From Apoda limacodes (taxonomy: Eukaryota; Arthropoda; Insecta; Lepidoptera; Limacodidae): 64,000 nt of DNA. A program made the translations under genes and the position numbers. This document shows, piece after piece, positions 48,948 to 60,119 of this stretch (positions are counted from its first letter, which is position 1; each line of letters opens with the position of its first letter). The DNA lies in NCBI GenBank assembly GCA_946406115.1, contig OX291545.1, positions 21,137,153 to 21,201,152 on the forward strand. The letters are read 5' to 3'. The notes below the pieces were generated by a model. That model had not been told where the DNA came from. It ran no database searches and saw nothing but the letters and a program-made list of their open reading frames with translations.

Positions 48948-49950
48948 TCCGTAGTTCCGTATTTGCAGATTACGAAACAAACAAAATAATTTTACATCTT
49001 TATAATATTAATAAAGATTTGCTACTTGAAGACATACACACACAAACTAATCATATGAGATCTAGAAGTTGACAATTAATCCAGTAACAAAAGTGGAAAT
49101 TAGCATAAGTACATTATCTACGTATTTGTCAACTCTGTTAACTCGATGGTCTGTGGCACAGTGCGTGTATGGATCTGGAAATTTAACTGGCTAATTTGTG
49201 CAATTATTTTTCCGTACGTATTAGGTACAAAAACAACAATTTCTGGTCTTTCTTGTGTCGTAGTACCTAAACTTAATAACCACTTAGAAGGTTAGTAGGC
49301 ACATAAATTATTATTAGCATAGATTATATAATACTATTTATTAGTAAAGTATGTATGGTTACATATAAAATAATGCGTCTTTTCACAAATAAAAATGCGT
49401 ACTTTCGCTGAATATAATAAAAAAAATTACAAAAAAAACAATATACCAGACATAAAAAAATGTCTTCAAGCAGTTGAAAACTTTAGTCGGCACAGCTACA
49501 AATTTTAGGAAATTAGCTCTTAGCATAGAGGCCGCAAATGTTCTACCGCCCGTCGCCAGAGCACGATACCGCTACCAAAGGATTGTAAAATAACACTATT
49601 TTTGTATATTTTTCACAAAATACAAACTTTATTGAAAAAAACTTTTTACAGAATTGAAGAGTTCACTTCACTTTCACATGTATCTTGATTTTAAATCGAT
49701 ATATCACAATCACTCGAAGTTTATAGGATATTTCGATCAAAATATGCTACCTGCATTTTGTTATTTTAATTCAAAACTAAAAGTGTTATTAAAATTCTGG
49801 TTTTAGAGAAATAAGGAGAATATATTAAGAAATAATATATATATATATAATAATATATAATAGTTATGTCATATTTTATAGCATTTCAAAAATATAAAAA
49901 TCGAAGTTTAAATTTGGACCATTTCTTACTGATTTAAGTTATTGCTATTT
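48948..49950. other. Unannotated AT-rich sequence
   Basis: No gene or clear repeat family; short TA run near 49,838-49,862. Confidence 0.4.
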
Positions 49951-50860
49951 TTAGGGTTCCATACACTTAGGTTGCCAACAAAGCTTAATGGGCTCTTTCT
50001 TTTAGATGAAATAGGTAGAAGCCTGAAATTTTCACAAAATAAATGCTGTTATAGCGTATTCTTCAACAAATATTAAAACGAAACAAAAAGCAGAAATAAA
50101 AGGTAATTTGTTGTTTTTGCTCCATCGTTAAAACAGTAATGCAAACAAGTTGTTTTATTACAGGTACCTGTTTTTGTTTATATGTAGGTAGCCTAAAGTT
50201 CAGCCATTTTTTAGGGTTCCTTACGTCAACAGAAAAAAGAAACCGTTACAGGATCAGTTTGTTGTCTGTCTGTCAAGACCCTTTTTCTCAAGAACGCGTA
50301 AAGGTATCAAGTTGAAATACCTTAGTATATGAAACACTAAGGTCTACGGTCCCTTAAAGCTCTAAAAAATCAAGCTTATAAGTCACCGCGATAAAAAAAA
50401 AAAAAAAAAAAATACGGCCGAAATACTGCCAATTTTTGTCGCACATTTTGATATTCACAAATAAATCCATACCTATGAGATACTTTCCGTTGTCCCAGAA
50501 TCATGAAATTCGACAGGAAGCAAAGTCTCACATCTTCATTCGAAAAAATCCGAAATTTGTTCATTTGTAGGTAGTTATAACGCATTAAAAAAAGTTTATC
50601 TGTCTGTCAAAACCCTTTTATTCAAGAACACTTGGTGTTATTAAGTTGAAATAAATATCAAACACTAAAGTCACTTAAAGTTAAATCAAGATTCAAAGTC
50701 AGTGCAATAAAACAATATTCTCAAATTACGGTCATTAAACTGATTATAAACCTGTGAAACTTGATCTCATGATAGAACTACAGATAACAGAGATATCTCT
50801 ACAGATAATAGGTTTGTACTGAACCCTCGGTGCACGAGCCGGGCTCGCACTTAGCTGGGA
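49951..50860 (+). mobile_element. Non-autonomous elements with AGGGTTCC ends, two in series
   Basis: 'agggttccatac' near 49,954 opens one diverged element ending with 'tgctccatcgttaaaacag'. 'agggttccttacg' near 50,213 opens another with 'tgtctgtctgtcaagaccc', an internal partial duplication at about 50,600, and the right end 'tgaaccctcggtgc' plus the 'gagccgggctcgcacttag' tail near 50,820-50,860. Related to 2,172-2,463. No ORF. Confidence 0.65.
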
Positions 50861-51780
50861 TTTTTTGGATTTCTTCTTTAAATAAATAACGTATATTGAA
50901 TGAAATAAATGTATAATGTTTTTTTAGCTATTATTTTCTTATATTATATATGTGAAAGGGTCAGAAAAAGTCTTTCAGTAAGGTTTACTTTTATACTTAC
51001 TCGCATACACGTGCTAAGTATGATGCCAATGACTGCCAAAAAACTCAATACCTCCTTTTGCCATTCCTACAGTCAAGTACAAACTACCTCATTTCACTAA
51101 GGCAAAGATCGAAGTGTTGAATTTGGAAAACACTTTAACAACATCCTTTCTGTTTAACAACGGTTTGGTTTGTGGCGCAGTACCGTCGTGCATAACAATT
51201 TTTCAAGATAGAAGAAAAATCTCAAAAGAGGACGGCGTTTTCTTTCTGGATCATTTAATTTAATTACAAAGTTACTTCTACGCAAAGTCCGCGAAATGCG
51301 CAGTGAACCGTGAAACAGGTAAATGAAATGTTAATTGAGCAGAAATTTCAAGACGCTAAAAATATATGCACCCGCATTAACATTGTTGTATTCATATTTG
51401 TCTGATTTCCTCACAATAAAAAACACAGATTGTGTCTTTTTGTTATAACTGCCTCCAACAATGAATTTGCATTGAGCTAAGTTGAGGTAAGAGTTTTCTT
51501 CATTTGCCGTCAGCTGCCTGTTAATAATTTGCTCTTATTTTTTTATAATTTTTTTTTTTGGATCAGTGCTGGTGGTTAATAAAATATTTGAATGTCAAAA
51601 ACATATTTTGGCCACATTTTAACGACCTAATAATCATTAGCCTACTGGCAGGCGTGCAGTGGCAGTTTTTTTATTAAATTCTTCAAAAACAAAGAAAAGC
51701 GTGTTGTCAAAATTTTCAGTTTTTAAACAATTTCGCACTTGATACCTACGTGTGTGTATGCCGTTTGTCTGTGTTTTAGC
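50861..51780. other. Unannotated sequence
   Basis: No supported gene; T-rich tracts near 51,540-51,560. Confidence 0.4.
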
Positions 51781-51905
51781 CCTGATGGTAAGCGGTTACC
51801 GTGGCCTATGGATGCTCGCAACACCAGGGGTATCATTCGGGCGTTGCCGATCCATTAAAAGTATATTAACTTCTTTCTTGACGAACCCCTTTCCAATTCC
51901 CGTAG
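51781..51905 (-). mobile_element. LINE F1 3' end fragment lacking its tail
   Basis: Hairpin module and a few RT ORF codons; starts inside the module with no poly(T), so the extreme 3' end has been lost. Confidence 0.75.
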
Positions 51906-51960
51906 AAATCCCATGCCAATAGCCTAATTTAGCGCGGATGGAGCTGCGAGTAAAAGCTAG
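51888..51960 (+). mobile_element. Helitron 3' end fragment
   Basis: 'atcccatgccaatagcctaat' (part) then 'gcgcggatggagctgcgag' and terminal CTAG before T. 5' part absent. Confidence 0.55.
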
Positions 51961-52394
51961 TATAAAATAAAGCTGTAATATTCCTGCAAAACACAATAAA
52001 CAAAAAATAAGTGTGCTGTAAGTTGTAACACTTAGTGGAATAAATTTTATACATTTATTGTTACCGTAGTCAGCTGCGGACTGCGGACAATTGTTCCCAT
52101 ACAACGGATTTAATTGAATTTCGCCTGCAACATATCAACTGTTTCCGTTTCAGAAACGTTTATGGTTTAAATTATTTAGTGTAAAATCCTACATATACTC
52201 CTAGTTTTATGCACGCATTTTTTTGTTTCATATCTAAAGTATTTTTAAAGTTGTAGCTCATTTTTAAACCATATAACATTTAAATGTATATTTTTTTCAT
52301 CTGCGAAAAACAATGTATCAAAAGTGTAATTAATTAAGGTGCTTCATTGCGTTTAACTTAAACAAGTTTTAACTCCACACCCACTTTAACTCCA

Positions 52395-53344
52395 CAAGTA
52401 CAGAGTCCGATGCCACGTTGCGAGTCCTGTAGATTTCTCGGGTTTACCATAGACCATAGACTAAACTGGAAACACCATGTGTTAACGTTGTGTGAAAAGC
52501 TGAGTAGTGCAGTATTTGCACTACGAAAGCTAAAACCACTCGTGTCTGACGTTGCACTACTACAAATATATTTTGCCTACTTTCATTCCCTTCTGTCATA
52601 TGGCATTATTCTAAGGGGCAACTCGACAGACTCCAATCGAGTGTTCATTATCCAAAAGAGAGCTCTTCGCACACTGGCGGGTGTAAAACCTCGCCATTCA
52701 TCAACTATTTAAAAATATGGTATAATGACACATTATTCTCAATATGTGTTTGATATTATAATGTACACTCGACGCAACATAAACACCTGTAAACGCATCA
52801 GTGTTCCAGGCAGAATGACTCGTCAAACAGGGCGACTACAACGTGTGCCACGACGACTAGCACTGCTGGATAAAAATCCGCGAGTCATAGGCCCAGCTTA
52901 TTATGAGCACCTCCCCGTCGACCTAAAAAATGAACTCTCGGATCAGAAATTTGGTCGCCAGCTAAAAGAGCTTTTACTGACTCAATCACTGTATTCTGTC
53001 AAAGAATACAGTGACCACGTTTGACATTTTTAATATTTGTTTGTTTTTGTTTTGACATTTTTATTTATGTTTGTTCTTGTTTTGACATTTTTATTGACTT
53101 TTAATTTTTATTTATGTTTGTTTTAAATTTTGACATTTTTAAATCTTTGACTGAATATTGACTCTATTTATATGTTTATTTTTAATTGTTGACGTTTTAT
53201 CTTAGAATATTTCTAAGCCTTTATTTTTCATTGTGATTTTAATTTTTATACTTGACGATCTTTTTGTGAATTGGTTAATGTATTATTATTTTAATGACAT
53301 AATGTAATTTTTGATGAGAAATAAATGACCTACCTACCTACCTA
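52395..53344 (+). mobile_element. Fourth LINE family: RT C-terminal region, 3' UTR and ACCT-repeat tail
   Basis: Two adjacent open frames (52,410-52,712 and 52,725-53,024) belong to one RT C-terminus broken by a stop or small deletion: 'SCRFLGFTIDHRLNWKHHV', 'LQIYFAYFHSLLSYGI', 'RVFIIQKRALRTLAGVKPRH', 'SQYVFDIIMYTRRN' and finally 'HLPVDLKNEL'. 5'-truncated after the catalytic box. The 3' UTR has repeated 'tgacatttttattta' and ends in (CCTA)n at 53,329-53,344, the simple-repeat tail some LINEs use instead of poly(A). Confidence 0.8.
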
Positions 53345-53798
53345 TGTCCTATACAGATTTTATATAAACCTTCTTATATTAATATATTAACTTATAAAAT
53401 CTATTTATTGTTACGCAAGAAGAGGTTTTATTTTAATCGCCGTCTCAACATAGTTAATTAAGTTAATTTTACAGTATTTGAAATTGGAAAACCAATTGTA
53501 AAATAAAAGAGTGGTACTTATTTTTAACCCTTTTAACCATATTTGCGCCAAAAATTAGGGCAGCCCACCACGATGGTTTGTTGCAACGCGAATAAATGGT
53601 TTTTTTTTTCTTTGACGTATGTATTTACGATCTATATGACTTACAAATTTTGATTTTTCAAACAAAAAAAACTTATTTAAATCAATAGAGATTAGTAAAG
53701 GTTTTGGTATTAAGGCATAGTGTAGCTTTTAGCTTGTTAAGTCGTTGCAGAGATTACACGCTACATACATACAAGCAATCAAATTGTTAGTATAGATA
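53345..53798. other. Unannotated AT-rich sequence
   Basis: Nothing recognised between the LINE tail and the Helitron. Confidence 0.4.
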
Positions 53799-53915
53799 TC
53801 TATATATGTGAAAGAATAAACTGACTGACTAACTGATATACCTATAGACACACAGCCCAAACTACTGGCTCTAAAGACTTGAAAGTTTGCACGAAGGTTT
53901 CTGTTATATCTGTCT

Positions 53916-54163
53916 TAGCCATCTGGTTAAATTAGCCAGTTAATTAGACGCCTAGGCAGCTCGTCAAGTAAAGAAAAGAAAGAAACAGAAATCGTACTGT
54001 ATAAGTCATGTATGTTGGGTTAGGTTCAGTTTCTCTTCTGTAAACTATGATCCCTCCAGCCAAGTTTCGGATAACAATCTGTTCAGCTATATTATTATTT
54101 CTTTTCCATACTGAACAATCTGCCTAGGCGCCCAATTAACTGGCTAATTTAACCAGATGGCTA
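53916..54163. mobile_element. MITE with about 50-bp terminal inverted repeats
   Basis: The left end TAGCCATCTGGTTAAATTAG pairs with 'taatttaaccagatggcta' at 54,145-54,163, continuing inward through 'ccagttaatt' and 'gcgcctaggcag'. The core matches the MITE at 18,184-18,453 although outer ends differ. Confidence 0.75.
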
Positions 54164-54249
54164 CTACATATAAAGGTTTTGAAAGGTCATACTCTATACT
54201 ATGGAAGTAAAATAAAATAAAAAATATAAGTTTGTATAGAAATACTTAA

Positions 54250-54690
54250 TTTTTAGGGTTCCGTACCCAAAGGATGCCAATTGAGCCCAAAGCCTACGCT
54301 GTCTGTCTGTCTGTCTGTCCGACTATTCAGCTGCTCTATCATTAACACCGAAGAACGTAAAAGCGTGAAATATGCACAGAATATGTCCTATAATGGCAGA
54401 AAAAGTTAAAAATTAAGATAGATTTCTATACAAGAAACACTTTTTTGTTGTTTTTGCCCTTTCTAAAAAACAGTAATACACACACACTTTAAACTTGCAG
54501 TAAAAAATAGTGTAAGCTCTAAAGTATATCAACAAATAAAATAAAAACCAACCAAGACGAGCCCGAGCTATTAAATTACCGTAGCAGCGCCATCCAGCGA
54601 TTATTAAGTAGTTTGATAAACACTATTGTTTGAAAACGATATTCAAATTTAAGCAACGTCGGGCTTGGACAGTCATTGTATGGGTGAGCC
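54250..54690. mobile_element. AGGGTTCCGTACC-type element and adjoining inverted piece
   Basis: 'agggttccgtaccc' near 54,255, (TGTC)n at 54,300-54,320. 54,555-54,690 ('gcgccatccagcg', 'aacgtcgggctt') is the reverse complement of part of repeat A (about 33,800-33,900). Confidence 0.6.
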
Positions 54691-54967
54691 CTTAGCTGCA
54701 CACTTTTTTGTTTTTGTTTGTGTTCGTAAATTACATAAACCGATTGACACCTCACTTAACTTTTTAAAGCTAAATGCTTAAAACTTTGTAGTTGGTCCTT
54801 AGGATGAAAATTAACGCTGATGTGTTTCACAGTTTTTGGAAACAAGGCAAAATTGGGGATGAATAGGTATTTGTATAAGAGTTCAGATATTTTTATAATT
54901 AAAATCATAAACAGTTAAAACTTTATGTTTAAAAGTCCACGCGGACGAAGTCACGGGTATAAGCTGG

Positions 54968-55450
54968 TATAACATATGTAAAAGAGTAAACTGACTAACT
55001 GAATTATCAACGCTTTTTTGTTTTTGTTTTTTTCTGAGCTGACTATACACTTGGCTGTTGCAGCCATTACTGCTTCACCGGCCTTTTTGGGGCAGGACTC
55101 TGAAAGAGCCTCAGCCCATATAGCGCCCAACGCTCAAGGGCTCCCCCAGAGGGAGCCTCGGCTTGGGTTGGCGCTCTTTGGGGCGTCCCTTCGACCGGCG
55201 TAAGCCTCGAACCCGAAGGTGAGTCAACGCCAGGAGGGGAGTTCCCCGTTACGCGGTTGCGGTTTCGATTGAGTGGCGGCGATAAGCGCCGCGGCACTCT
55301 TTGATACCTTTTTATTATCGATGCGCAGAATCTGTCTTTCTACTGATCTGGAGAAATTTTGCACAGAGGTTTCTGTTATAACGTAGATGAGCACTAAGAA
55401 AGGATTTTGCTAAATTTATTCTCTAATTTCTATGAGAATCCCTATATTTT
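54968..55450 (+). mobile_element. Second Helitron of the same subfamily, split by a LINE
   Basis: 'atatgtaaaagagtaaactg' just after the first Helitron's CTGG, interrupted at about 55,013, resuming at about 55,312 with 'aattttgcacagaggtttctg' and 'gcactaagaaaggattttgc', which parallels 53,880-53,905. The 3' end is not identified. Confidence 0.5.
55014..55310 (-). mobile_element. LINE 3' UTR (GC-rich), Jockey-like, no ORF
   Basis: T-rich start then 'cttggctgttgcagccatta', as at 61,690-61,715, and about 230 bases of GC-rich 3' UTR. Open frames on both strands are composition effects. Flanks 'attatcaacgc' and 'attatcgatgcgc' may be a mutated target duplication. Confidence 0.75.
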
Positions 55451-55914
55451 TGTGTTTAAAAACTTAAAATTTTGCAGAGATTTCTGTACCCGACTACCCT
55501 ATATCGTCACATATGGCTTCGGATACTGGCAAGTCCAACCTTTATTTGCGGCGCCATGGCTGTCTAGACGTAGTCGGACTTATCAAAGGCGATTACTGAC
55601 TTTATGAATGAAATGATTGTTTAGGATGGTATTACATTGACAAGAAATAGGTATTAATAAAACTAGATCCAAACGGAAGGGGTGATAAAATATTTAATCC
55701 TATTATTAATAATATTGGCTATCTAAGATACACAGAAACGGAATTAATACCAAACTTTGTCTTCGTAACCAACTTCGGGTTGAATAATTTCAGTATAATT
55801 CCTAAGTTTGTTTAACTGTCTTGAATTTGACTTTTAACCAAAATTTTCCAGTTCCTGAGTTAAATTTTCAGTTGATTCCGCTTCAGTTGCCAAAAGATTT
55901 TAATGCATACCTTC
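55451..55914. other. Unannotated sequence
   Basis: Nothing recognised. Confidence 0.35.
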
Positions 55915-56189
55915 TGATGTGTACATTACCATCATCCTTTTATGGAAATAATTTCCTACAATTTCAATTTCTTTAATATGTATGTTACCATCACACTTTT
56001 ATGGGAATAGGTTCCTACAATTACCATTTCTTTAATATGTATGTCGCCATTACACCTTTATGGGAATACGTTTCTACAAATTCCGTTTCTTTAATATGTA
56101 TGTTGCCATCACACCTTTATGGGAATATACGTACCTAAAATTTCAATTTCTTTAATATGTATGTTGCCATCACACCTTTATGGAAATAC
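55915..56189 (+). repeat. 62-bp minisatellite, about 4.5 copies
   Basis: Unit landmarks 'tttctttaatatgtatgttg', 'ccatcacacctttatgg' and 'gaata..t.cctacaatttc' repeat at about 62-bp spacing with substitutions. The last copy is cut by the LINE poly(T) at 56,190. Confidence 0.9.
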
Positions 56190-56990
56190 TTTTTTTTATA
56201 CAACTAAGGTGGCAAACAAGCTTGCAATCCGCCTGATGGGAAGCGGTTACCGCAGCCTATGGATCATTGCACCACCTGGGGCATCACTTGCGCGTTGCCG
56301 ACCCTTCGAAAGAAGAAAAATCTAATAACTTCTATCTTGACGAACCCCATTCTTTAGTCCTTAGAGAAAACTTTAGCAGGGAGCTCCTTCTACAACCTAA
56401 GCGTTTGCGGAAGTTTCTCTAAAAACGCAATGTACGTGACCATTTAGGTTCTAAGGTGTAAGAATGAATAAAGGTGCGATTGTAGAAAGTAGCCGTTGGC
56501 AAAGAGCCAGCCCAATAGATTGGCTTTCTCTTAAGTACTGTGGGCCAAGTCACCACCGGCAAAAGTTCCCCCAGACGGATAGTTCGCTAGTCGGCCAAAC
56601 ATTTTGCCGATGAATTGAAATTTTGCTCTGGCAGTTGCTTTCTTACTGAACCTTGAGGCAGCATTTAATTTGCGTTTTACCTCAGAAATATTCGGATCCT
56701 TATTATTATGAGCCGTGGTCCAAGCCTCATACGCAGTTTGCTTGAGAATTTTAGCTTCTCTGCAAGACCGATCACACCACGATCATTTTTTGATACCGGC
56801 AGCTACTCGCCGGTTAGGAATAAAACATTCCACACCAGCGAGAATTGTCTCATGGATTGCGGTTGCGCAGATGTCAGAATTTTCTGTGCTACAGCAAAAC
56901 TATTTCCACGGGTACGATGCATAAAATTCACGCAATCCATCCCATTCTGCTACACACGACGCCAATAAGTTGGCCCAGATGGTTAGGGTT
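56190..56990 (-). mobile_element. LINE F1 copy with the RT domain deleted
   Basis: From 56,990 downward on the minus strand: linker between endonuclease and RT ('ATAIHETILAGVECFIPNRR', 'SWCDRSCREAKILKQTAYEA', 'NISEVKRKLNAASRF', 'KEKANLLGWLFAN' as read with one stop). At about 56,494 it jumps directly to the RT ORF's C-terminal region and the usual tail with poly(T) 56,190-56,198. The entire RT catalytic domain is missing. Several stops. Confidence 0.8.
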
Positions 56991-57867
56991 GTGTGCATGA
57001 CACTTGAGTTCGAACGAGACAATAGTCCGAGGAGCCAACATGTATTACAGGATAAAAAAGTAACCAAATTTTTCAGGTATGCTAATAAAACTCACACATG
57101 TATTACAAAAACAACATATAAAATAATATGACTTGTGTCTACGTATTAAATTTTTAAAAAACGTCTTGTACAAAGAGGAAATATTAGGCGGCACCAGTTA
57201 GCTTATATGACAATCAGTGTTGTGAAATAATTCGGATGCGCACAACCATCGTCTACCTCTTTATCAAAACTAGGGAAGAGAGCGATAATAGAGTTTAAAA
57301 ATTCATATTACCTCAATTAGCAAAAACATTAAAACTTTTCGGTCAATTTCGACTATCTATCATAGATATATTAAATTCAGTAAATCTATTAAGTATTTTG
57401 CAGAAAACAAGTTTAAAAAAAAGTTTTTATAAGGTAACATAACGTAAGTTAACAGTGTAAAAAAATTTTTTTTAAATGTTTCTAAACATAACTCATATTT
57501 AATAAGACAGGAACAAAGTATAGTATTATCATGAATTAAATAACATAAATAAAATAGTTTAATAAACATTAAGAATTTTAAAATATTTTTTTTGCAGGTA
57601 GGTACATCACATTGCCTTTAATTTGCTAAGCAGTGTTATATTATATTTCACACATAATAAACGAAAACAAGAAGGTAATCAAGTAAAGGTTCAAAAATAT
57701 TCCCTCGCTAGCGCTCGGGCTCCAAACTAGGGCTCGATGCAACAATTGACTAGGGTTTTTTTTGGGGTGCGTATTGTTTAAATGTAACATAACGATACAC
57801 AACCCAAAAAAATTAGAGTAGATTTCAAAATTAAAAAAAAAATAAGTAACGATTTTTCAATTTACAG
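56991..57867. other. Unannotated AT-rich sequence upstream of the candidate gene
   Basis: No repeat family recognised. The right end has a T/A-rich tract and 'tttttcaatttacag' (57,853-57,867), a plausible 3' splice site for the frame at 57,868. Confidence 0.35.
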
Positions 57868-57891
57868 TTTGTTAAAGGTTCCTATTCAGCG

Positions 57892-58309
57892 ATGGAAACT
57901 ACGCACGATGCTCTAGAGACGCTCAAAGAGCTATTGATATTTAAATTTCCCAAGAGGACATTTGCAATACGTGACATAAAACACCACTTTTGTAAAGAAT
58001 TTCAGTCGACAAGTTTGTGGATCGCAGCTTTCAAAGAGGTATGTATTAAACATACCTACATACATTATTTGACACAATGTTTTCACGCAGAAAAGATTGC
58101 GAAAATCTTCTCTAGAAGAAGAAAACATGAGTGAATCTGGTTTACTAACATTTATACCACTAACCAACGTAGGAATATTATATTTAACCAAAATAAATCA
58201 AATAAGGGCAAAATACAATAAAACAGACCGAGGACGAGTGGAGTATATAGTAGACGATATATGTTGTTACGAAATTGAAAACAAAATGTTCCTCCTAAAA
58301 CTTACGTGA
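57892..58309 (+). CDS. Hypothetical two-exon protein of unknown family
   Basis: Exon 1 57,892-58,038 (49 codons from ATG); intron 58,039-58,090 (52 bp, GTATGT...ttttcacgcag); exon 2 58,091-58,309 (72 codons plus TGA). The intron is phase 0 and both exons are open in the joined frame, giving about 121 residues. The junction creates a basic cluster (KRLRK) followed by acidic residues; the N-terminal part is rich in K, F and H, the C-terminal part ends 'ENKMFLLKLT'. The frame is also open upstream for 8 codons to an acceptor AG at 57,866-57,867, so the ATG may be internal and further 5' exons may exist. No transposon similarity is seen. No family recognised; length and short intron leave chance as a real alternative. 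Confidence 0.4.
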
Positions 58310-58515
58310 TTTGAGACAAAACAATAGACCACTATGCCAACGAGCCATCTACGAAACTATTATAATTTAATAATATCATTCGAATAATTTGTATAATTTA
58401 ATAGTTTTTTTCAATAACATACATTTCAAAACTTTGTACGGGTAAGTAAGTATTCCCCCATCACCCACTGGTGGGTAGATCAGTGGGTGCACGGGTCGTG
58501 AGCCAATTTTTCTAG
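58310..58515. other. Sequence downstream of the candidate gene
   Basis: No clear AATAAA signal. 'cactggtgggtagatcagtgggtg' (part) at about 58,462 is imperfectly repetitive. Confidence 0.35.
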
Positions 58516-59716
58516 TCTATACTAAAATATAAAGCTGAAGAGTTTTTTTTTTTGAACGCGCTAATCTCAGGAACTACTGGTCGGATTTAAAAAATTCTTT
58601 CAGTGTTGGATAGCCCATTTATCGAGGAAGGCTATAGGCTATATATCATCACGCTAATACAAATAGGAGCGGAGCACTAATGAAAAATGTTTCAAAATCA
58701 GGGTTTTTTTTTTCTATACTAATATATAAAGCTGAAGAGTTTGTTTGAACGCGCTAATCTCAGGAACTACTGGTCGGATTTAATCTATACTTAATTAAAA
58801 TATAAAGCTGAAGAATTTGTTTGTTTGAACGCGCTAAGCTCAGGAACTACTGGTCGGATTTAAAAAATTCTTTCAGTGTTGGATAGCTCATTTATCGAGG
58901 AAGGCTATAGGCTATATATCATCACGCTAATACAAATAGGAGCGGAGCACTAATGAAAAATGTTTTAAAATCAGGGTTTTTTTTTCTATACTAATATATA
59001 AAGCTGAAGAGTTTGTTTGTTTGAACGCGCTAATCTCAGGGACTACTGGTCGAATTTAAAATATTCTTTCAGATTTGGATAGCCCATTTATCGAGGAAGG
59101 CTATAGGCTATATATCATCTCGCTTACACAATTAGGAGCGGAGAACTAATGAAATTTTTTTCAAAATCGGGGTTTTTTTATCCTTTTGAGAGCTTCCGCT
59201 GCGTGCGCTGCGTAAACGGTTAAAGTTTCGCAAAAATCATGTATGACAGAATTGTTCCCCTATAAAAGTTCTAAAAAAAAGTCCGGAACAGCATATGTCT
59301 ATATGTTAAGGTTGGCTCACTATAACCTTTTTTATGCTAACCATATTTGTTCTAAAATAATGCATAATTTTTGAAGGTGTTTATAGAAACATAATATTAA
59401 TCTTGATCCAAATAAATACGTTATTCATCACAAGCATTTAACTTAAAACAAAATTGCCGTATTCATCATTCGATATCAACGAATATCTTAGGAGATATCG
59501 CAGTTTTAAAATAACGTGGCAGCAAAATAATTATCAAGTATTGTGCGCGCATTTATGATGTGCGAGGCCGGTGGGCTGTCATGAGGGGGAAGGGCGGTAC
59601 GTATTATTTAAAAACATTTTACTTTCTGTGTTTTTTTTTTATAATTGAGGAGTTGCCGTAAGAATCCTATGCCGATAACCAAATTTAGGGCGGGCGAAGC
59701 CGCTGGCAAAAGCTAG
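58516..59716 (+). mobile_element. Helitron with four stacked 5' termini
   Basis: TC starts of the form TCTATACTnAnnTATAAAGC occur at 58,516, 58,713, 58,784 and 58,985. The first and third are followed by the same about 200 bp ('gaacgcgctaatctcagga', 'ggctataggctatatatcat', 'ggagcggagcactaatga'); the second keeps only 71 bp. The fourth continues to the single 3' end with hairpin 'gcgggcgaagccgc' and CTAG before T at 59,717. No Rep/helicase ORF. Confidence 0.8.
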
Positions 59717-60119
59717 TATTGTACAATTGTGTGGCAGAAGTCGCACCGCCTATTGTACATTGCATCTTATAATAAGTGTTCCTTAAATTAGGTTATTTGT
59801 TTGGTGTACATTCAACAATATTTATTGTTATTATCATGATATCAGAAAATTTAGATTTATTTCAGACTAGGTTTTGCTGGTATATTGGTGTAAGATTTCA
59901 AATGCAAATCCTCAATCATAGACAAAAACTGAGTCACACTTAACGTTTTCAAGTAGGCTATGTCCTTCCCCGGAACTCAAACTATCTCCATACCAAATTT
60001 CATCTTAATCGGTACAGCGGTTTAAGCGTAAGAGGAAACAGACAGACACTTACTTACTTCCACATTTATAATATTTATATAGATTTATCGGCACATTTAC
60101 TTTAGAGTTTAGAGGGGAA
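59717..60119. other. Sequence with a minus-strand Helitron-like 5' end
   Basis: 59,955-60,085 ('tctccataccaaatttcat', 'cagcggtttaagcgtaag', 'cacatttataatattta') looks like the 5' part of a Helitron-type repeat read on the minus strand. The rest is unassigned. Confidence 0.45.

Larger units (their letters stand above)
53799..54967 (+). mobile_element. Helitron of a second subfamily with nested insertions
   Basis: TCTATATATGTGAAAGAATAA after A, 'gactgactaactga', 'cccaaactactggctc', and the far end 'cacgcggacgaagtcacggg' then CTGG before T. Inside lie a MITE (53,916-54,163) and an AGGGTTCC-type element (54,250-54,690). A second Helitron of the same kind starts immediately after the CTGG. Confidence 0.65.

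Noticed and set aside
48686..49072. 128-codon plus-strand open frame
   Set aside because: It runs antisense over the minus-strand LINE F1 end at 48,681-48,947; similar frames recur antisense to other F1 copies.
55018..55297. Overlapping open frames on both strands in a GC-rich patch
   Set aside because: The patch is a LINE 3' UTR; lack of stops reflects base composition.
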